This document shows positions 50,275-59,337 of a DNA stretch of 64,000 nucleotides, one piece after another (position 1 is the first letter of the stretch; every line of letters starts with the position of its first letter). Location of the stretch: assembly GCF_001423905.1 (NCBI RefSeq), contig NZ_LMPQ01000011.1:259856-323855 (forward strand), given 5' to 3'. The notes beneath the pieces are model-generated. The model saw only the letters and a program-made list of their open reading frames with translations, searched no databases and was not told the origin of the DNA. The position numbers were made by a program, and so were the translations under genes. This DNA comes from Frigoribacterium sp. Leaf186. GTDB taxonomy: Bacteria; Actinomycetota; Actinomycetes; Actinomycetales; Microbacteriaceae.

Positions 50275-51297
50275 CTAGGAGACGGTGGAGGAACGAGTGA
50301 CCAGCGAGGGCGTCACGACATGTAGTCCCTCGACGTGCTCACCGGCCAGCCGCCGGAACAAAAGGCGAGCTGCCGTCCTGCCGAGTTCCTCGAAGTTCAT
50401 GTCGACCGTCGACAGTTGCGGGCGGCTCTGCTCAGCAAGTGGCCGCCAGTTGTCGTATCCAATCACCGCGATGTCACCCGGCACACTTCGTCCCTGTTCG
50501 CGAAGGACATCGAGGGCACCGCGGGCGATCTGATCACTGCCGCACATTATTCCGTCCAGATCAGGAGCACGATCGAGCATCATCAGCGTCGCTTGCCGCC
50601 CCCATGCTTCGGTCCACGACCCGAAGGCGGGCTCCACCACAGGCGACAAGCCACGAGAGCGCAAAGCCTCGAGGGCGCCGTCTGCCCGCTGTGATGAGGC
50701 GAGATACGTGGGATCGCCGCCGATGTAGACAAGTCGCCGGCGACCGATGTCCATGAGATGCATGGCTCCGTGTCGGCCGCCTTCGACGTCGTCCGTGATG
50801 ACCGAGACGTCGTCGGGGTCGGAGGAGGGCCCGTAGGCATAGACCACTGGAACAGGTATCCGCCCGGTGAGGGGAGGCCTCGGATTGGCACGATCCGCTA
50901 CGACCAGGATGCCGTCGACTTGACGGTCGAGCAGGCTGCCGACGTAATGCTGCTCACGGATCGCGTCACCACGGGCATCACAGAGGAACACCGACAATTG
51001 CTGGGCTCCGAAGGCATCCTCGGCACCCATCAGCATGGGGAGACTGAATCGTCCCTCGAGATCGTTGGTCAGGAGTCCGACCGTGTTCGTCCTGCCCGAC
51101 AACAGCCCGCGCGCGAGAGAGTTCGGGCGAAACGAAAGCTTCTCCGCCGCGGCGAGGACGGCGTCACGGGTGTCTTGGCTAATGCCGTCGCGATCGTTCA
51201 AGGCTTTCGACACCGTGCCGACCGAGACCCCGGTGAGCTGGGCGACATCTGCCAGCGTCGTTCGACGCGTTTTGATGCCGAGGCGTTGATCCGTCAA
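50275..51297 (-). CDS. LacI family regulator of the arabinofuranoside operon
   Basis: A 340-residue repressor. The HTH is TTLADVAQLTGVSVGTVSKALNDRDGISQDTRDAVLAAAEKLSFRPNSLARGLLSG. The sensor domain includes IAVIGYDNWRPLAEQSRPQLSTVDMNFEELGRTAARLL. TTG 51297 (LTDQRLGIKTRRT) follows GGAG by eleven bases and is preferred; the frame extends to ATG 51360 without homology. It is divergent from the binding-protein gene. Confidence 0.85.
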   Translation of the reverse strand: MTDQRLGIKTRRTTLADVAQLTGVSVGTVSKALNDRDGISQDTRDAVLAAAEKLSFRPNSLARGLLSGRTNTVGLLTNDLEGRFSLPMLMGAEDAFGAQQLSVFLCDARGDAIREQHYVGSLLDRQVDGILVVADRANPRPPLTGRIPVPVVYAYGPSSDPDDVSVITDDVEGGRHGAMHLMDIGRRRLVYIGGDPTYLASSQRADGALEALRSRGLSPVVEPAFGSWTEAWGRQATLMMLDRAPDLDGIMCGSDQIARGALDVLREQGRSVPGDIAVIGYDNWRPLAEQSRPQLSTVDMNFEELGRTAARLLFRRLAGEHVEGLHVVTPSLVTRSSTVS

Positions 51298-51358
51298 GGT
51301 TCGGCTCCGTTCGCAACTGGTGCTTGACGACCTTACCTCAGAAGCCCTACAGTCACGC

Positions 51359-51377
51359 AAAGGTTTTCGTAAACTTT
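51359..51377. promoter_or_regulatory. Possible LacI operator AAAGGTTT...AAACTTT
   Basis: AAAGGTTT, then TCGT, then AAACTTT form an imperfect inverted repeat (one extra G in the left arm) in the divergent region, 45 bases before the binding-protein ATG. The arms resemble LacI/GalR half sites. Confidence 0.5.
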
Positions 51378-51421
51378 CGATCGAGATCGATCATCCTCAA
51401 TGAAGAGAAAGGCAGGGCAGC

Positions 51422-52714
51422 ATGCCCGTCACCTCACCGCACCGTCGGCGCCGTTTCGTCGTCGCCGTCGTCAGCCTCGCCGCAACCGCAGGTCTAGCCC
51501 TTAGCGGTTGCTCCGCGAGCGACACCAGTTCGAACACTTCTTCCGGGTCTGCCACCGGGAGTGACACCGGCGCCGAGCTGACGATGTGGACTCGGGCTGG
51601 GACCAAGACGCAGAGCCAGGCCCTGGTCAAGGCATACAACGAGACTCACAAGAACCAGATCAGCCTGACGATCATCCCCGATGACAACTACCAGGCCAAG
51701 GTCGGCTCCTCCGCGGGTTCGGGATCACTGCCCGACCTCTTCTCGTCGGACATCGTCTACCTGCCGAACTACACCTCCAAGGGCTTGTTCGCGGACCTCA
51801 CTGAGCGCATCGACGCCCTGCCCTACGCCGACCAGCTCAACAAAGCCCAAATCCAGGCGGGCACGTACGAAGGGAAGAAGTACGTCCTGCCGAGCGTCGT
51901 CGACGCTTCCGTGATGTTCTACAACAAAGACCTCTTCACCCAGGCCGGCCTGGATGCAAACACACCCCCGACGACGCTCGCCGAGTGGGTCGCCGACGCC
52001 GAGAAGATCTCCGCGCTGGAAGAGCCCGGCGTGAGTGGAACCTACTTCGGTGGAAACTGCCCGGGCTGCATGGCCTTCACGATGTGGCCTTCCATCTGGG
52101 CATCCGGCGGCTCCGTCATGAACGATGCCGGCACGAAGGCGACGTTCGACACCGACGAGGCAAAAGACGTCTTTGCCTCGTACCGCGACCTGGCAAAGGT
52201 CGCCGGCTCGGGAACCAAGGACGAGACCGGAGCGACTTGGACGGCACCGTTCCCCGACGGCAAGGTCGGTCTCATGCCCATGCCGGGCTCCACCCTGGGC
52301 ACCATGCCCGAGAACACCGGTGTCTCCGGCATCCCCGGTGTCGACGGAGGAGAGTCCTCGTTCGTCGGCGGCGATGCCATTGGCATCGCGCAGAGCAGCA
52401 AGAACCAAGACGCGGCATGGAACTACCTGCAGTGGACTGAGACCAAGGCAGCGCAGGTCGACATCATCGCCAAGACCGGCGGTCTGGTCACCCGCGCCGA
52501 CTTCGCCGACAACAGCTACTCCTCGGCAGACCCGCGGGTCGTGAAGATCAACGAACTCGTCGCGCAAGGCCAGACGCCGTCAGCTCTGAACTACGGCGCC
52601 GCGTTCAACGACCCCAATGGTCCGTGGCTGTCCCTGTTTCGGGACCAGGTTTTCGGCAGCGCGGCCGACCTCAGCACCGACAACGACGCCATCACCGCCA
52701 AGCTCACGAACTGA
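51422..52714 (+). CDS. Sugar ABC transporter solute-binding lipoprotein
   Basis: A 430-residue family 1 binding protein. RRRRFVVAVVSLAATAGLALSGCSASD is a lipoprotein signal (lipobox LSGC). The mature N-terminus is ELTMWTRAGTKTQSQALVKAYNETHKNQISL; VLPSVVDASVMFYNKDLFTQAGLDANTPPTTLAEWVADAEKI is the sugar-binding centre. It is first in an operon with two permeases, GH127 and GH43-like genes, so the ligand is probably an L-arabino-oligosaccharide. Confidence 0.9.
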   Translation: MPVTSPHRRRRFVVAVVSLAATAGLALSGCSASDTSSNTSSGSATGSDTGAELTMWTRAGTKTQSQALVKAYNETHKNQISLTIIPDDNYQAKVGSSAGSGSLPDLFSSDIVYLPNYTSKGLFADLTERIDALPYADQLNKAQIQAGTYEGKKYVLPSVVDASVMFYNKDLFTQAGLDANTPPTTLAEWVADAEKISALEEPGVSGTYFGGNCPGCMAFTMWPSIWASGGSVMNDAGTKATFDTDEAKDVFASYRDLAKVAGSGTKDETGATWTAPFPDGKVGLMPMPGSTLGTMPENTGVSGIPGVDGGESSFVGGDAIGIAQSSKNQDAAWNYLQWTETKAAQVDIIAKTGGLVTRADFADNSYSSADPRVVKINELVAQGQTPSALNYGAAFNDPNGPWLSLFRDQVFGSAADLSTDNDAITAKLTN

Positions 52715-52819
52715 GCGCCGCTGGCCGAGGCTGACTACTGCCCAGCCCCGGCCGGCACCTCCCACCCGACCCTCGCGCCCTTCGGCGTGATCGCACCTGC
52801 ACACCCGTTCGGAGTTCCC

Positions 52820-53773
52820 GTGCTCACAGCTACGTCCACCATCGACTCGCCACAGCGACGTCGACCCCAAGCCGTCAGGACGACCCGTTCGTTCCACACT
52901 CGACACCGCCGGGCTTTGATCGGATGGGCGTACGCGGCACCGGCAGCCGTCTTCGTCGTGCTGTTGTTCGTTGTTCCCTTGATCACCGTCGTGGTGATGT
53001 CCTTCAGTGACTGGAGCCTCATCGGTGGGAACGCCGGATCGAACTTCCCGGAAAACTACCTCAGCTTCGCCTCCGACCCGCTCTTCCTGCCCGCAGTCGG
53101 GTTCACGCTGCTGTACACAGTCGTCGCGACGGGCATCGTGCTCGTGTTGTCACTGGCCCTCGCCCTGTTCGTGCAAGAGGTGTCGCGGGCGAACACCTTC
53201 GTCCGCACGGCGATCCTGCTGCCCTCGGCACTGGGCGTCGCCAGCGCGTCGTTGCTCTTCGTCGGCCTCTACAGCCCGAACGTCGGACCCCTCAGCGGCA
53301 TCGCACAGTGGCTCGGCCTGAGTGACCAGCCGCTGTCTTTCGTCGACACCCCCACCAAAGCTTTCTGGTCAACGGTGGTCTTGGTGGTCTGGCGCTTCAC
53401 CGGCTTCTACATGCTGATCCTGCTCGTCGGCCTCCAAGCGATACCCGTCGAGCTCTACGAAGCTGCGCGCCTGGACGGAGCAACCGCCCTGCAGGTGTTC
53501 CGCCGGATCACTCTGCCGTTGCTGCGTCCCTCGATCATGCTGTCGCTCGTTCTCGGAGTCACCGGATCACTGCTCGCTTTCGACCAGTTTTTCATCCTCA
53601 CCCAAGGCGGCCCCGACAACTCCACCATCACCGTCGTACAGCTCATCTACCGCGCCGCGTTCCAAAGCTTTGACCTCGGGCAGGCCGGTGCGCTTTCCGT
53701 CGCCACCCTCATCGCGCTTCTCGTGCTCAACGCCGCACAGATCGTCTTCCTCAGGGAGAAGGACCACTCATGA
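52820..53773 (+). CDS. Carbohydrate ABC transporter permease (MalF type)
   Basis: A 317-residue CUT1 permease with six helices beginning LIGWAYAAPAAVFVVLLFVVPLITVVVMSF and the EAA loop PVELYEAARLDGATALQVFRRITLPLLRP; ILTQGGPDNSTITVVQLIY is typical. GTG 52820 is preferred because GGAG lies five bases before it; GTG 52787 in the same frame is the alternative. It ends with a four-base overlap (ATGA) with the second permease. Confidence 0.88.
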   Translation: MLTATSTIDSPQRRRPQAVRTTRSFHTRHRRALIGWAYAAPAAVFVVLLFVVPLITVVVMSFSDWSLIGGNAGSNFPENYLSFASDPLFLPAVGFTLLYTVVATGIVLVLSLALALFVQEVSRANTFVRTAILLPSALGVASASLLFVGLYSPNVGPLSGIAQWLGLSDQPLSFVDTPTKAFWSTVVLVVWRFTGFYMLILLVGLQAIPVELYEAARLDGATALQVFRRITLPLLRPSIMLSLVLGVTGSLLAFDQFFILTQGGPDNSTITVVQLIYRAAFQSFDLGQAGALSVATLIALLVLNAAQIVFLREKDHS

Positions 53774-54654
53774 CCGCCCTGCCCTCTCGCGCCGGCACAG
53801 TCGTGCCGACGACCACCCGAACAATGCGCAGATGGTCGCTGCACCGACTCGGACCCGGCACCCGAATGGTGCTGACGATGCTCCTCGTCCTCGCCTTCGT
53901 CTCACCACTCGCCTGGGCGGCCTACGCATCCGTCAGCCCCCAAGGCGACAGTTCCCAACAGGACGGCTTCGGTTTCGGCAACTACGAAGCCCTCGTGCAT
54001 TTCCAAGCCGGCCTCGGACGGTACTTCCTCAACAGCCTCTTCGTGGCACTGCTCACCGTCGCGCTCGTACTCTTCATCAGCACCCTCGCCGGATACGCGT
54101 TCGCCCGCTTCGCTTTCCCCGGCAAGAACGTCTTATTCATCCTCATCCTCGGCATCTTGATGGTTCCCGCGGCGTCGCTGCTCATTCCGCTCTACGTCCT
54201 CTTGAACACTCTCGGCTTGTCCAACTCCTTAATCGGTCTCGCCCTTGTCCTGGCCATGTACCAACTGCCGTTCGCCGTGTTCATGATGCGGATCGCCTTC
54301 GAGGGGCTCCCCATGGAACTGGAGGAAGCAGCGGTCATGGACGGTGCGTCCAGCCCCCGCACCCTTTGGTCAGTGCTGATCCCCTCGGTCACACCCGGCA
54401 TGATCACCGTCGGTCTGTTCGTGTTCCTAGCATCCTGGAACGACTTCGTGGCACCGCTGATCCTCATCAACGACCCCGACAAGGCCCCGCTCCCGCTTGC
54501 CATCGCATCGATCCGCCAGCAGACACTCGGGTCGATCGACTATGGCGCCACCGAGGCCGGTGTGGTCGTCCTCGCGATCCCCTGTGTGGTGCTCTTCCTC
54601 GTGCTCCAACGCTTCTACGTCCGCGGCTTCATGACCGGCGCCCTGAAAGGCTGA
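53770..54654 (+). CDS. Carbohydrate ABC transporter permease (MalG type)
   Basis: A 294-residue CUT1 permease. LGPGTRMVLTMLLVLAFVSPLAWAAYASV opens helix 1; the EAA loop is MELEEAAVMDGASSPRTLWSVLIPSVTPG; the end VLQRFYVRGFMTGALKG is the family signature. Only two bases separate its stop from the GH127 start, so translation is coupled. No ATPase gene is in the operon. Confidence 0.9.
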   Translation: MTALPSRAGTVVPTTTRTMRRWSLHRLGPGTRMVLTMLLVLAFVSPLAWAAYASVSPQGDSSQQDGFGFGNYEALVHFQAGLGRYFLNSLFVALLTVALVLFISTLAGYAFARFAFPGKNVLFILILGILMVPAASLLIPLYVLLNTLGLSNSLIGLALVLAMYQLPFAVFMMRIAFEGLPMELEEAAVMDGASSPRTLWSVLIPSVTPGMITVGLFVFLASWNDFVAPLILINDPDKAPLPLAIASIRQQTLGSIDYGATEAGVVVLAIPCVVLFLVLQRFYVRGFMTGALKG

Positions 54655-54656
54655 CC

Positions 54657-56579
54657 ATGACCCTCACCACATCACCCACGACTCCCATCGCACCCACGCT
54701 GCCGACGGAGACCGAACGGACACCTGCATCCCTGGACCGGTCGGCTCTAAACCCATCCGGCTACTGGGGGCTTTGGCAGAACGTGAACAGCACGGTCATG
54801 ATCGAGCACTCCAGGTCGTGGATGGAGCGCCTCGGCTGGGTCGACAACTTTCGCGCCGCCGCAGACGGGACGTTGCCTGAACGTCGACGCGGTCGCGAAT
54901 TCACAGACTCAGACGTCTACAAGCTCATCGAGGCCATGTCGTGGGAGCTCGGCCGGAAACCGGCTGACGCCCGGCTGCGGGCTAAGCGGGATGATCTCGT
55001 GCGCATCATCGCTGCTGCACAGGAACCCGATGGGTACCTCAACACGATGTTCGGCAGGCCCGGGCAGGCCCCCCGTTACTCAGACCTCGAGTGGGGCCAC
55101 GAGCTCTACGACTACGGCCACCTACTCCAAGCGGCAGTCGCGGCCACCCGCGTGGACGGGCCTGGACTTCTCCTGGACATCGCCCGTGCCGCCGCCGACC
55201 ACATCGTCACGACCTTCGGTGACACCGGTGACCAGCGGTACTGCGGGCATCCGAACATCGAACCGGCGCTGGTCGAATTCGGTCGCCTGACCGAAGACGA
55301 AAGATACATCCGCCAGGCACAGCGTTTCGTCGAGCGCCGCGGCAGCGGACGGCTGAGGGGCGGCGAGATGGGGCAGGAGTACTTCCAAGACCTCACCCCC
55401 GTCCGCGAGACGCTGGCCCTGCACGGCCATGCCGTCCGTGCCCTCTACCTCGCCGCCGGCGCCGTCGACGTCGCCGTCGAGCAAGGTGACCACAAGCTGC
55501 TCCGCACCCTCGAACGGCAGTGGGAACACACCGTCCGTCGCCGAACGCACGTCACGGGCGGCATGGGGTCACGACACACCGGAGAGGCTTTCGGTGATGA
55601 TTGGGAACTCTCACCAGACCGGGCCTATTGCGAGACCTGTGCCGGCGTCGGATCAGTCATGTTCAGCTGGCGCTTGTACCTAGCCACCGGAGACCAGCGC
55701 TACAACGACCTCATCGAACGCACCCTGTTCAACATCATCGCCACCTCTCCTGCGCCAGACGGTCACAGCTTCTTCTACAGCAACCCCTTGCAGCAACGCG
55801 TCGAGGGAGAGCCGATCGACATCGACACACCAAGCGTCCGGTCTGCAACAAGTGAACGTGCCCCGTGGTTCGACGTGTCCTGCTGCCCCCCGAACGTCTC
55901 CCGCACCCTCGCCGTTCTCTCCACCTACGCGGTGACGAGCTCCGCCTCGGGAGTCCAGATCGTTCAGTACGCCTCCGGCACATGGACCGTAGACGTCGAC
56001 GGCGGTCCCGTCACCTTCCGGGTGGAGACCGACTACCCCCGCTCCGGCACCGTGACGGTCGTCGTCGAGGACGCCCCGGACGCAGGAGTGACCATGAGCG
56101 TGCGAGTGCCTTCCTGGGCCGGAACGCCCATCGTTCGTGTCGAGGGATCAGCGGTGGCACATGATGCGGAACGCAGTACGGAATTCACTGGCGTCATGTC
56201 CGGGGACACCCTGCAGGTGACATTCGACATGCGCGCCCGGTTCGTGAGTCCGGCCCCTCAGGTGGATGCACTACGTGGATGCCTCGCGGTCGAGCAGGGC
56301 CCGCGTGTCTTCGCGCTGGAGGGTATCGACCTGCCCGCTGGCCACGACATCGCGGACATCGAGATCGACCCGGCTGCGGATCTCGCCGCCGTCGGCCCGG
56401 ACCTCGTCGAGGCCCGCGGGTGGGCCAGGAGCGACGACCCCGCAGCCGGATGGCCCTACGCCACGCAGGAGCCCGCGCACGACGACGCGTTCCCCGTTCG
56501 GCTGCTTCTGCGCCCCTACGCGCACTGGGGGGAGCGCGGTCGAACCACGATGCGCGTCTGGCTGCCCGTCATCGCCTGA
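54657..56579 (+). CDS. Beta-L-arabinofuranosidase, GH127
   Basis: A 640-residue cytosolic enzyme. The (alpha/alpha)6 barrel contains GYWGLWQNVNSTVMIEHSRSWMERLG, AQEPDGYLNTMF, GHELYDYGHLLQAAVA and HVTGGMGSRHTGEAFGDDWELSPDRAYCETCAGVGSVMFSWRLY. FDVSCCPPNVSRTL carries the paired cysteines; with the earlier Glu and CETC cysteine these are the zinc-site and nucleophile residues of GH127. It releases L-arabinose from beta-arabinofuranosides such as plant hydroxyproline-linked chains. The ATG is two bases after the permease stop. Confidence 0.92.
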   Translation: MTLTTSPTTPIAPTLPTETERTPASLDRSALNPSGYWGLWQNVNSTVMIEHSRSWMERLGWVDNFRAAADGTLPERRRGREFTDSDVYKLIEAMSWELGRKPADARLRAKRDDLVRIIAAAQEPDGYLNTMFGRPGQAPRYSDLEWGHELYDYGHLLQAAVAATRVDGPGLLLDIARAAADHIVTTFGDTGDQRYCGHPNIEPALVEFGRLTEDERYIRQAQRFVERRGSGRLRGGEMGQEYFQDLTPVRETLALHGHAVRALYLAAGAVDVAVEQGDHKLLRTLERQWEHTVRRRTHVTGGMGSRHTGEAFGDDWELSPDRAYCETCAGVGSVMFSWRLYLATGDQRYNDLIERTLFNIIATSPAPDGHSFFYSNPLQQRVEGEPIDIDTPSVRSATSERAPWFDVSCCPPNVSRTLAVLSTYAVTSSASGVQIVQYASGTWTVDVDGGPVTFRVETDYPRSGTVTVVVEDAPDAGVTMSVRVPSWAGTPIVRVEGSAVAHDAERSTEFTGVMSGDTLQVTFDMRARFVSPAPQVDALRGCLAVEQGPRVFALEGIDLPAGHDIADIEIDPAADLAAVGPDLVEARGWARSDDPAAGWPYATQEPAHDDAFPVRLLLRPYAHWGERGRTTMRVWLPVIA

Positions 56580-56639
56580 ACCATCCGACGCCACGACAGA
56601 TCACCGACCCACCTCCAAGGTGCGAACAAAGGAGTTCCC

Positions 56640-58556
56640 ATGCGCCGTCATCTCGGCACACTCGCCGTACTCGCTGCCCTGCTCACGACCGCCACGATCG
56701 GTGTGACCGCACCGACACCGGCGGTCGCAGCCACGAATGCCACGGTGGCCAACCTGCCACTGCTGCCCGGAACCGGCGCCGACCCGGACATCCACACCTA
56801 CCAGGGCAAGTACTACATGCTCTACAACGGTGACCACACCGGCACGGAAGTGCGGATGCGCGTTGCATCGAGCCTCGCCGGTCTCGCCGACGGCTCCGAA
56901 ATCAGCGTCTGGACACCTCCCTCCTCGATGCCCGACATCTCCTCACATGTCGGATGGGGCGGATACCTCTTCCCCTCCGGTGGACGCTGGTACATCTACA
57001 TGCAAGGGGACGACGGCGACCAGAACCACGGCAAGTCCTTCGTCCTCGAGAGCGCCAACAGCGACCCCACGAGCACCTACACGTTCAAGGCGTACATTCC
57101 CGGAGTCGTCAACGGCCTGGGTTACGCGGCGGGACCGGCGCTAGTGGGATCGCAGCTGTACCTGTTCCAGACCTATGAGGGGGGCATCTGGGCGGCAAAA
57201 GCATCAAATCCGTACACGTTGACAACCGGATGGTCCAAGGTCGCGCAGGCAGCAACATCCGGGTGGGAGTGCGCCAACGGCAGGTGCATCGACGAGGGCT
57301 CGAACATCGTCGTGCACGGCAACAAGGTCTTCAACATCTTCTCGGCCGGTGGGTACGAGAGCCCCGACTACTGCGTCGGGATGATGACTGCGACTCTGGG
57401 CGCCGACCTGACGCAGGCATCGTCGTGGACGAAGTCCTCGGGATGCGTCTTTAAACGCAACGACTCGGTCGGCGCGTACGGGCCCGGATCCATGACATGG
57501 TTCACCTCGCCCGACGGTTCAGAGGACTGGGTGGCCTATCACGTGAAGACGAGCACGGCCGTCGCGTTCGACGGCAGCGACCGCCGCCTGATGGCCAAGA
57601 AGGTCACGTGGAACAGTGACGGGACGCCGAACTTCGGCCAGCCCCAGCAGCCCGGAGCCAGCACCTTGCTCCCGTCCGGTGACTCCGGGGTCAACAACTC
57701 CGCCATCGCCGCCGTGTCCTCCGGAGGCAGCGTCTCGTTCTTCGCTCGCACCTCCTCCGGGGCCATCACTCAACGCGCCGGGAGCGCCTCTAATACGTCC
57801 GCTTGGTCGGCGTTGCCCTCGACCGGTAGCGCTGCCGTCCTTGCGCCCGCGGCAGAGTCAAGGGTTGCAGGCACCATCGACGTCTTCACCGCTCGCGCCG
57901 ACGGAACTCTCGCGCACGCCTACAACACCGGTTCCGGCTGGAGCGGCTGGGAGAACTTCGGGGCCCCCACCCCAAATGGGCTCGGGTCTGCACCCTCGGC
58001 AACGTCGTGGGGTCCGAACCGGCAAAGCGTCTACGTCCGCGGAAGCGATGGCAAAATCTACGAGAAGTGGTGGTCCCCAGAGCAGCAGTGGTCGTCTTGG
58101 CAAGATCTCGGCGCTCCTGCCGGGGGTGCATTGTCCGCTCCTGCCGCAGTGTCCCGCACGACAGACCGTGTCGACCTCTTCGTCCGGACCGCGAACAACG
58201 CGATCGCAACGAAGTCCTGGAACGGGTCAAGCTGGTCAGCATGGCAAGACCTCGGGCAAGGAGCGGCCGGGCTCGTCTCCGCTCCGAGCGCAGCAAGCTG
58301 GAACGCGGGACGCATGCACATCTACGCACTGGGTCGAGACGGCAACATCTGGGAGCGTTACTGGACGAGTGCCGGCGGATGGGCCAACTGGCAGTCGATC
58401 GGCAAGCCAAGCAGTGGCGCAGCATCCGCCCCAGCCGTGACCTCCCGGGTCGACGGGACGACCGACGTGACGGTCCGTACGCCATCCGGTGATTACGCGC
58501 GAGACACCTGGAACGGATCGTCCTGGTCAGGCTGGACAGATGCCACAGCTCAGTAG
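56640..58556 (+). CDS. Secreted GH43-like arabinofuranosidase with PLL-type lectin propeller
   Basis: A 638-residue secreted protein. The signal peptide ends near TPAVAATN. Residues about 40-345 look like a GH43 five-bladed propeller: GTGADPDIHTYQGKYYMLYNG carries the catalytic-base aspartate, and CIDEGSNIVVHGNKVFNIFSAG the glutamate region. From about 360 on, five to six repeats of roughly 45-50 residues with W-x-x-W-x-x-L-G and SAPSATSW/APAVTSR (e.g. GWSGWENFGAP, QWSSWQDLGAP, SWSAWQDLGQG) form a PLL/DUF346-like sugar-binding propeller. It probably attacks extracellular arabinan for the importer. AAAGGAGTTCCC precedes the ATG. Confidence 0.8.
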   Translation: MRRHLGTLAVLAALLTTATIGVTAPTPAVAATNATVANLPLLPGTGADPDIHTYQGKYYMLYNGDHTGTEVRMRVASSLAGLADGSEISVWTPPSSMPDISSHVGWGGYLFPSGGRWYIYMQGDDGDQNHGKSFVLESANSDPTSTYTFKAYIPGVVNGLGYAAGPALVGSQLYLFQTYEGGIWAAKASNPYTLTTGWSKVAQAATSGWECANGRCIDEGSNIVVHGNKVFNIFSAGGYESPDYCVGMMTATLGADLTQASSWTKSSGCVFKRNDSVGAYGPGSMTWFTSPDGSEDWVAYHVKTSTAVAFDGSDRRLMAKKVTWNSDGTPNFGQPQQPGASTLLPSGDSGVNNSAIAAVSSGGSVSFFARTSSGAITQRAGSASNTSAWSALPSTGSAAVLAPAAESRVAGTIDVFTARADGTLAHAYNTGSGWSGWENFGAPTPNGLGSAPSATSWGPNRQSVYVRGSDGKIYEKWWSPEQQWSSWQDLGAPAGGALSAPAAVSRTTDRVDLFVRTANNAIATKSWNGSSWSAWQDLGQGAAGLVSAPSAASWNAGRMHIYALGRDGNIWERYWTSAGGWANWQSIGKPSSGAASAPAVTSRVDGTTDVTVRTPSGDYARDTWNGSSWSGWTDATAQ

Positions 58557-58602
58557 ACAGACGAGCGAGAGCAGGGCTCCGAGTTAGGCGCAACCACGAA
58601 GG

Positions 58603-58636
58603 GCACGGCCGTCTTCGCTTCGTAAGACGGCCGTGC
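58603..58636 (+). terminator. Terminator of the arabinofuranoside operon
   Basis: GCACGGCCGTCTT (58603-58615) and AAGACGGCCGTGC (58624-58636) form a perfect 13-bp stem with loop CGCTTCGT, followed by TGTT, 46 bases after the last gene. Confidence 0.85.
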
Positions 58637-58674
58637 TGTTCGGTGCGAAGTTGAGCGGAAGCAAGGAACGAGAC

Positions 58675-59322
58675 ATGCATCGACGCGAGGAAGGCACCCC
58701 GGGCGACGAACCTCAAGCCGCTGGTCGAGGTAGCGATCAGCTAGAAGCTTTCGGAGCCGTCATGTTCGTCCTGAGCGGCTTGTGCACCTGCCTCACCCTC
58801 CTTCACTCCCTATCTCCTCGCATCAGCGATGCTGTCGGCATCTGGGGGAGTGTGCTGACGCTCGGGGGGCTGTGTTTCCTCGTGTTCGGTGCAACGGATG
58901 AGAGACCGCTACGTCACGCGCCCGCGGCCGAGGTTTTCCTACTCGTCAGCGCGTGCGCCGCAGTCGCACAAAGGCTGACCGTCATGCCGCGACCGGTAAT
59001 TCCTGCGCTCGGACAAGTGCTCGTTGCCTCGGCACCATTCATCGGTTTGCTTGGCGGTGCATGCGTCTCTGCCGCGACGATTCAGCTCCTTGTCAAGGGT
59101 CGTCGCCAGCCAAGGGCGCCCCACATCCGCGCATCCCTGGGTCTTGGGCTTCTTGGCGTCGGCGCCATAACCGCGAATGCTTTCTGGGTATGGAACGGCG
59201 GAATCGGCAACTCACAATGGCCGACCCTCGCATACGCAGGAATAGCACTTACGGCCCTCGGTGAATTCTTGATAGCAAGCGCACTACGGCGTGGACAACT
59301 CCTCATCCCGTCTGCCCGGTAG
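58675..59322 (+). CDS. Six-helix membrane protein, 215 aa, stop codon inside array element 14
   Basis: After a polar N-terminus (MHRREEGTPGDEPQAAGRGS), helices include AVMFVLSGLCTCLTLLHSL, IWGSVLTLGGLCFLVFGA, EVFLLVSACAAVAQRL, GQVLVASAPFIGLLGGACVSAATI, LGLGLLGVGAITANAFWVW and LAYAGIALTALGEFLIASAL. ATG 58675 follows AAGGAACGAGAC. The last codons TCT GCC CGG TAG are the left half of array element 14, exactly as in the gene at 32359. No family is recognised. Confidence 0.65.
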   Translation: MHRREEGTPGDEPQAAGRGSDQLEAFGAVMFVLSGLCTCLTLLHSLSPRISDAVGIWGSVLTLGGLCFLVFGATDERPLRHAPAAEVFLLVSACAAVAQRLTVMPRPVIPALGQVLVASAPFIGLLGGACVSAATIQLLVKGRRQPRAPHIRASLGLGLLGVGAITANAFWVWNGGIGNSQWPTLAYAGIALTALGEFLIASALRRGQLLIPSAR

Positions 59323-59337
59323 GGGATCGCTCAGCGA
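59315..59337 (+). repeat. Array element 14: CCCGGTAG-GG-GATCG
   Basis: One change from consensus (CCCGGT, as in element 11), dinucleotide GG; GA rather than GG at the fixed offset. Its TAG is the stop codon of the preceding gene. Last copy seen; nothing recognisable lies in 59338-59560. Confidence 0.75.

Noticed and set aside
27287-59337. Interpretation of the repeated element as integron attC, CRISPR repeat, or FtsK-type polarity motif
   Set aside because: No GTTRRRY/RYYYAAC cores, no tyrosine integrase seen; spacing is gene-length, not 60-75 bases; and the motif is absent from the first 27 kb and well outside gene interiors, unlike chromosome-polarity motifs.
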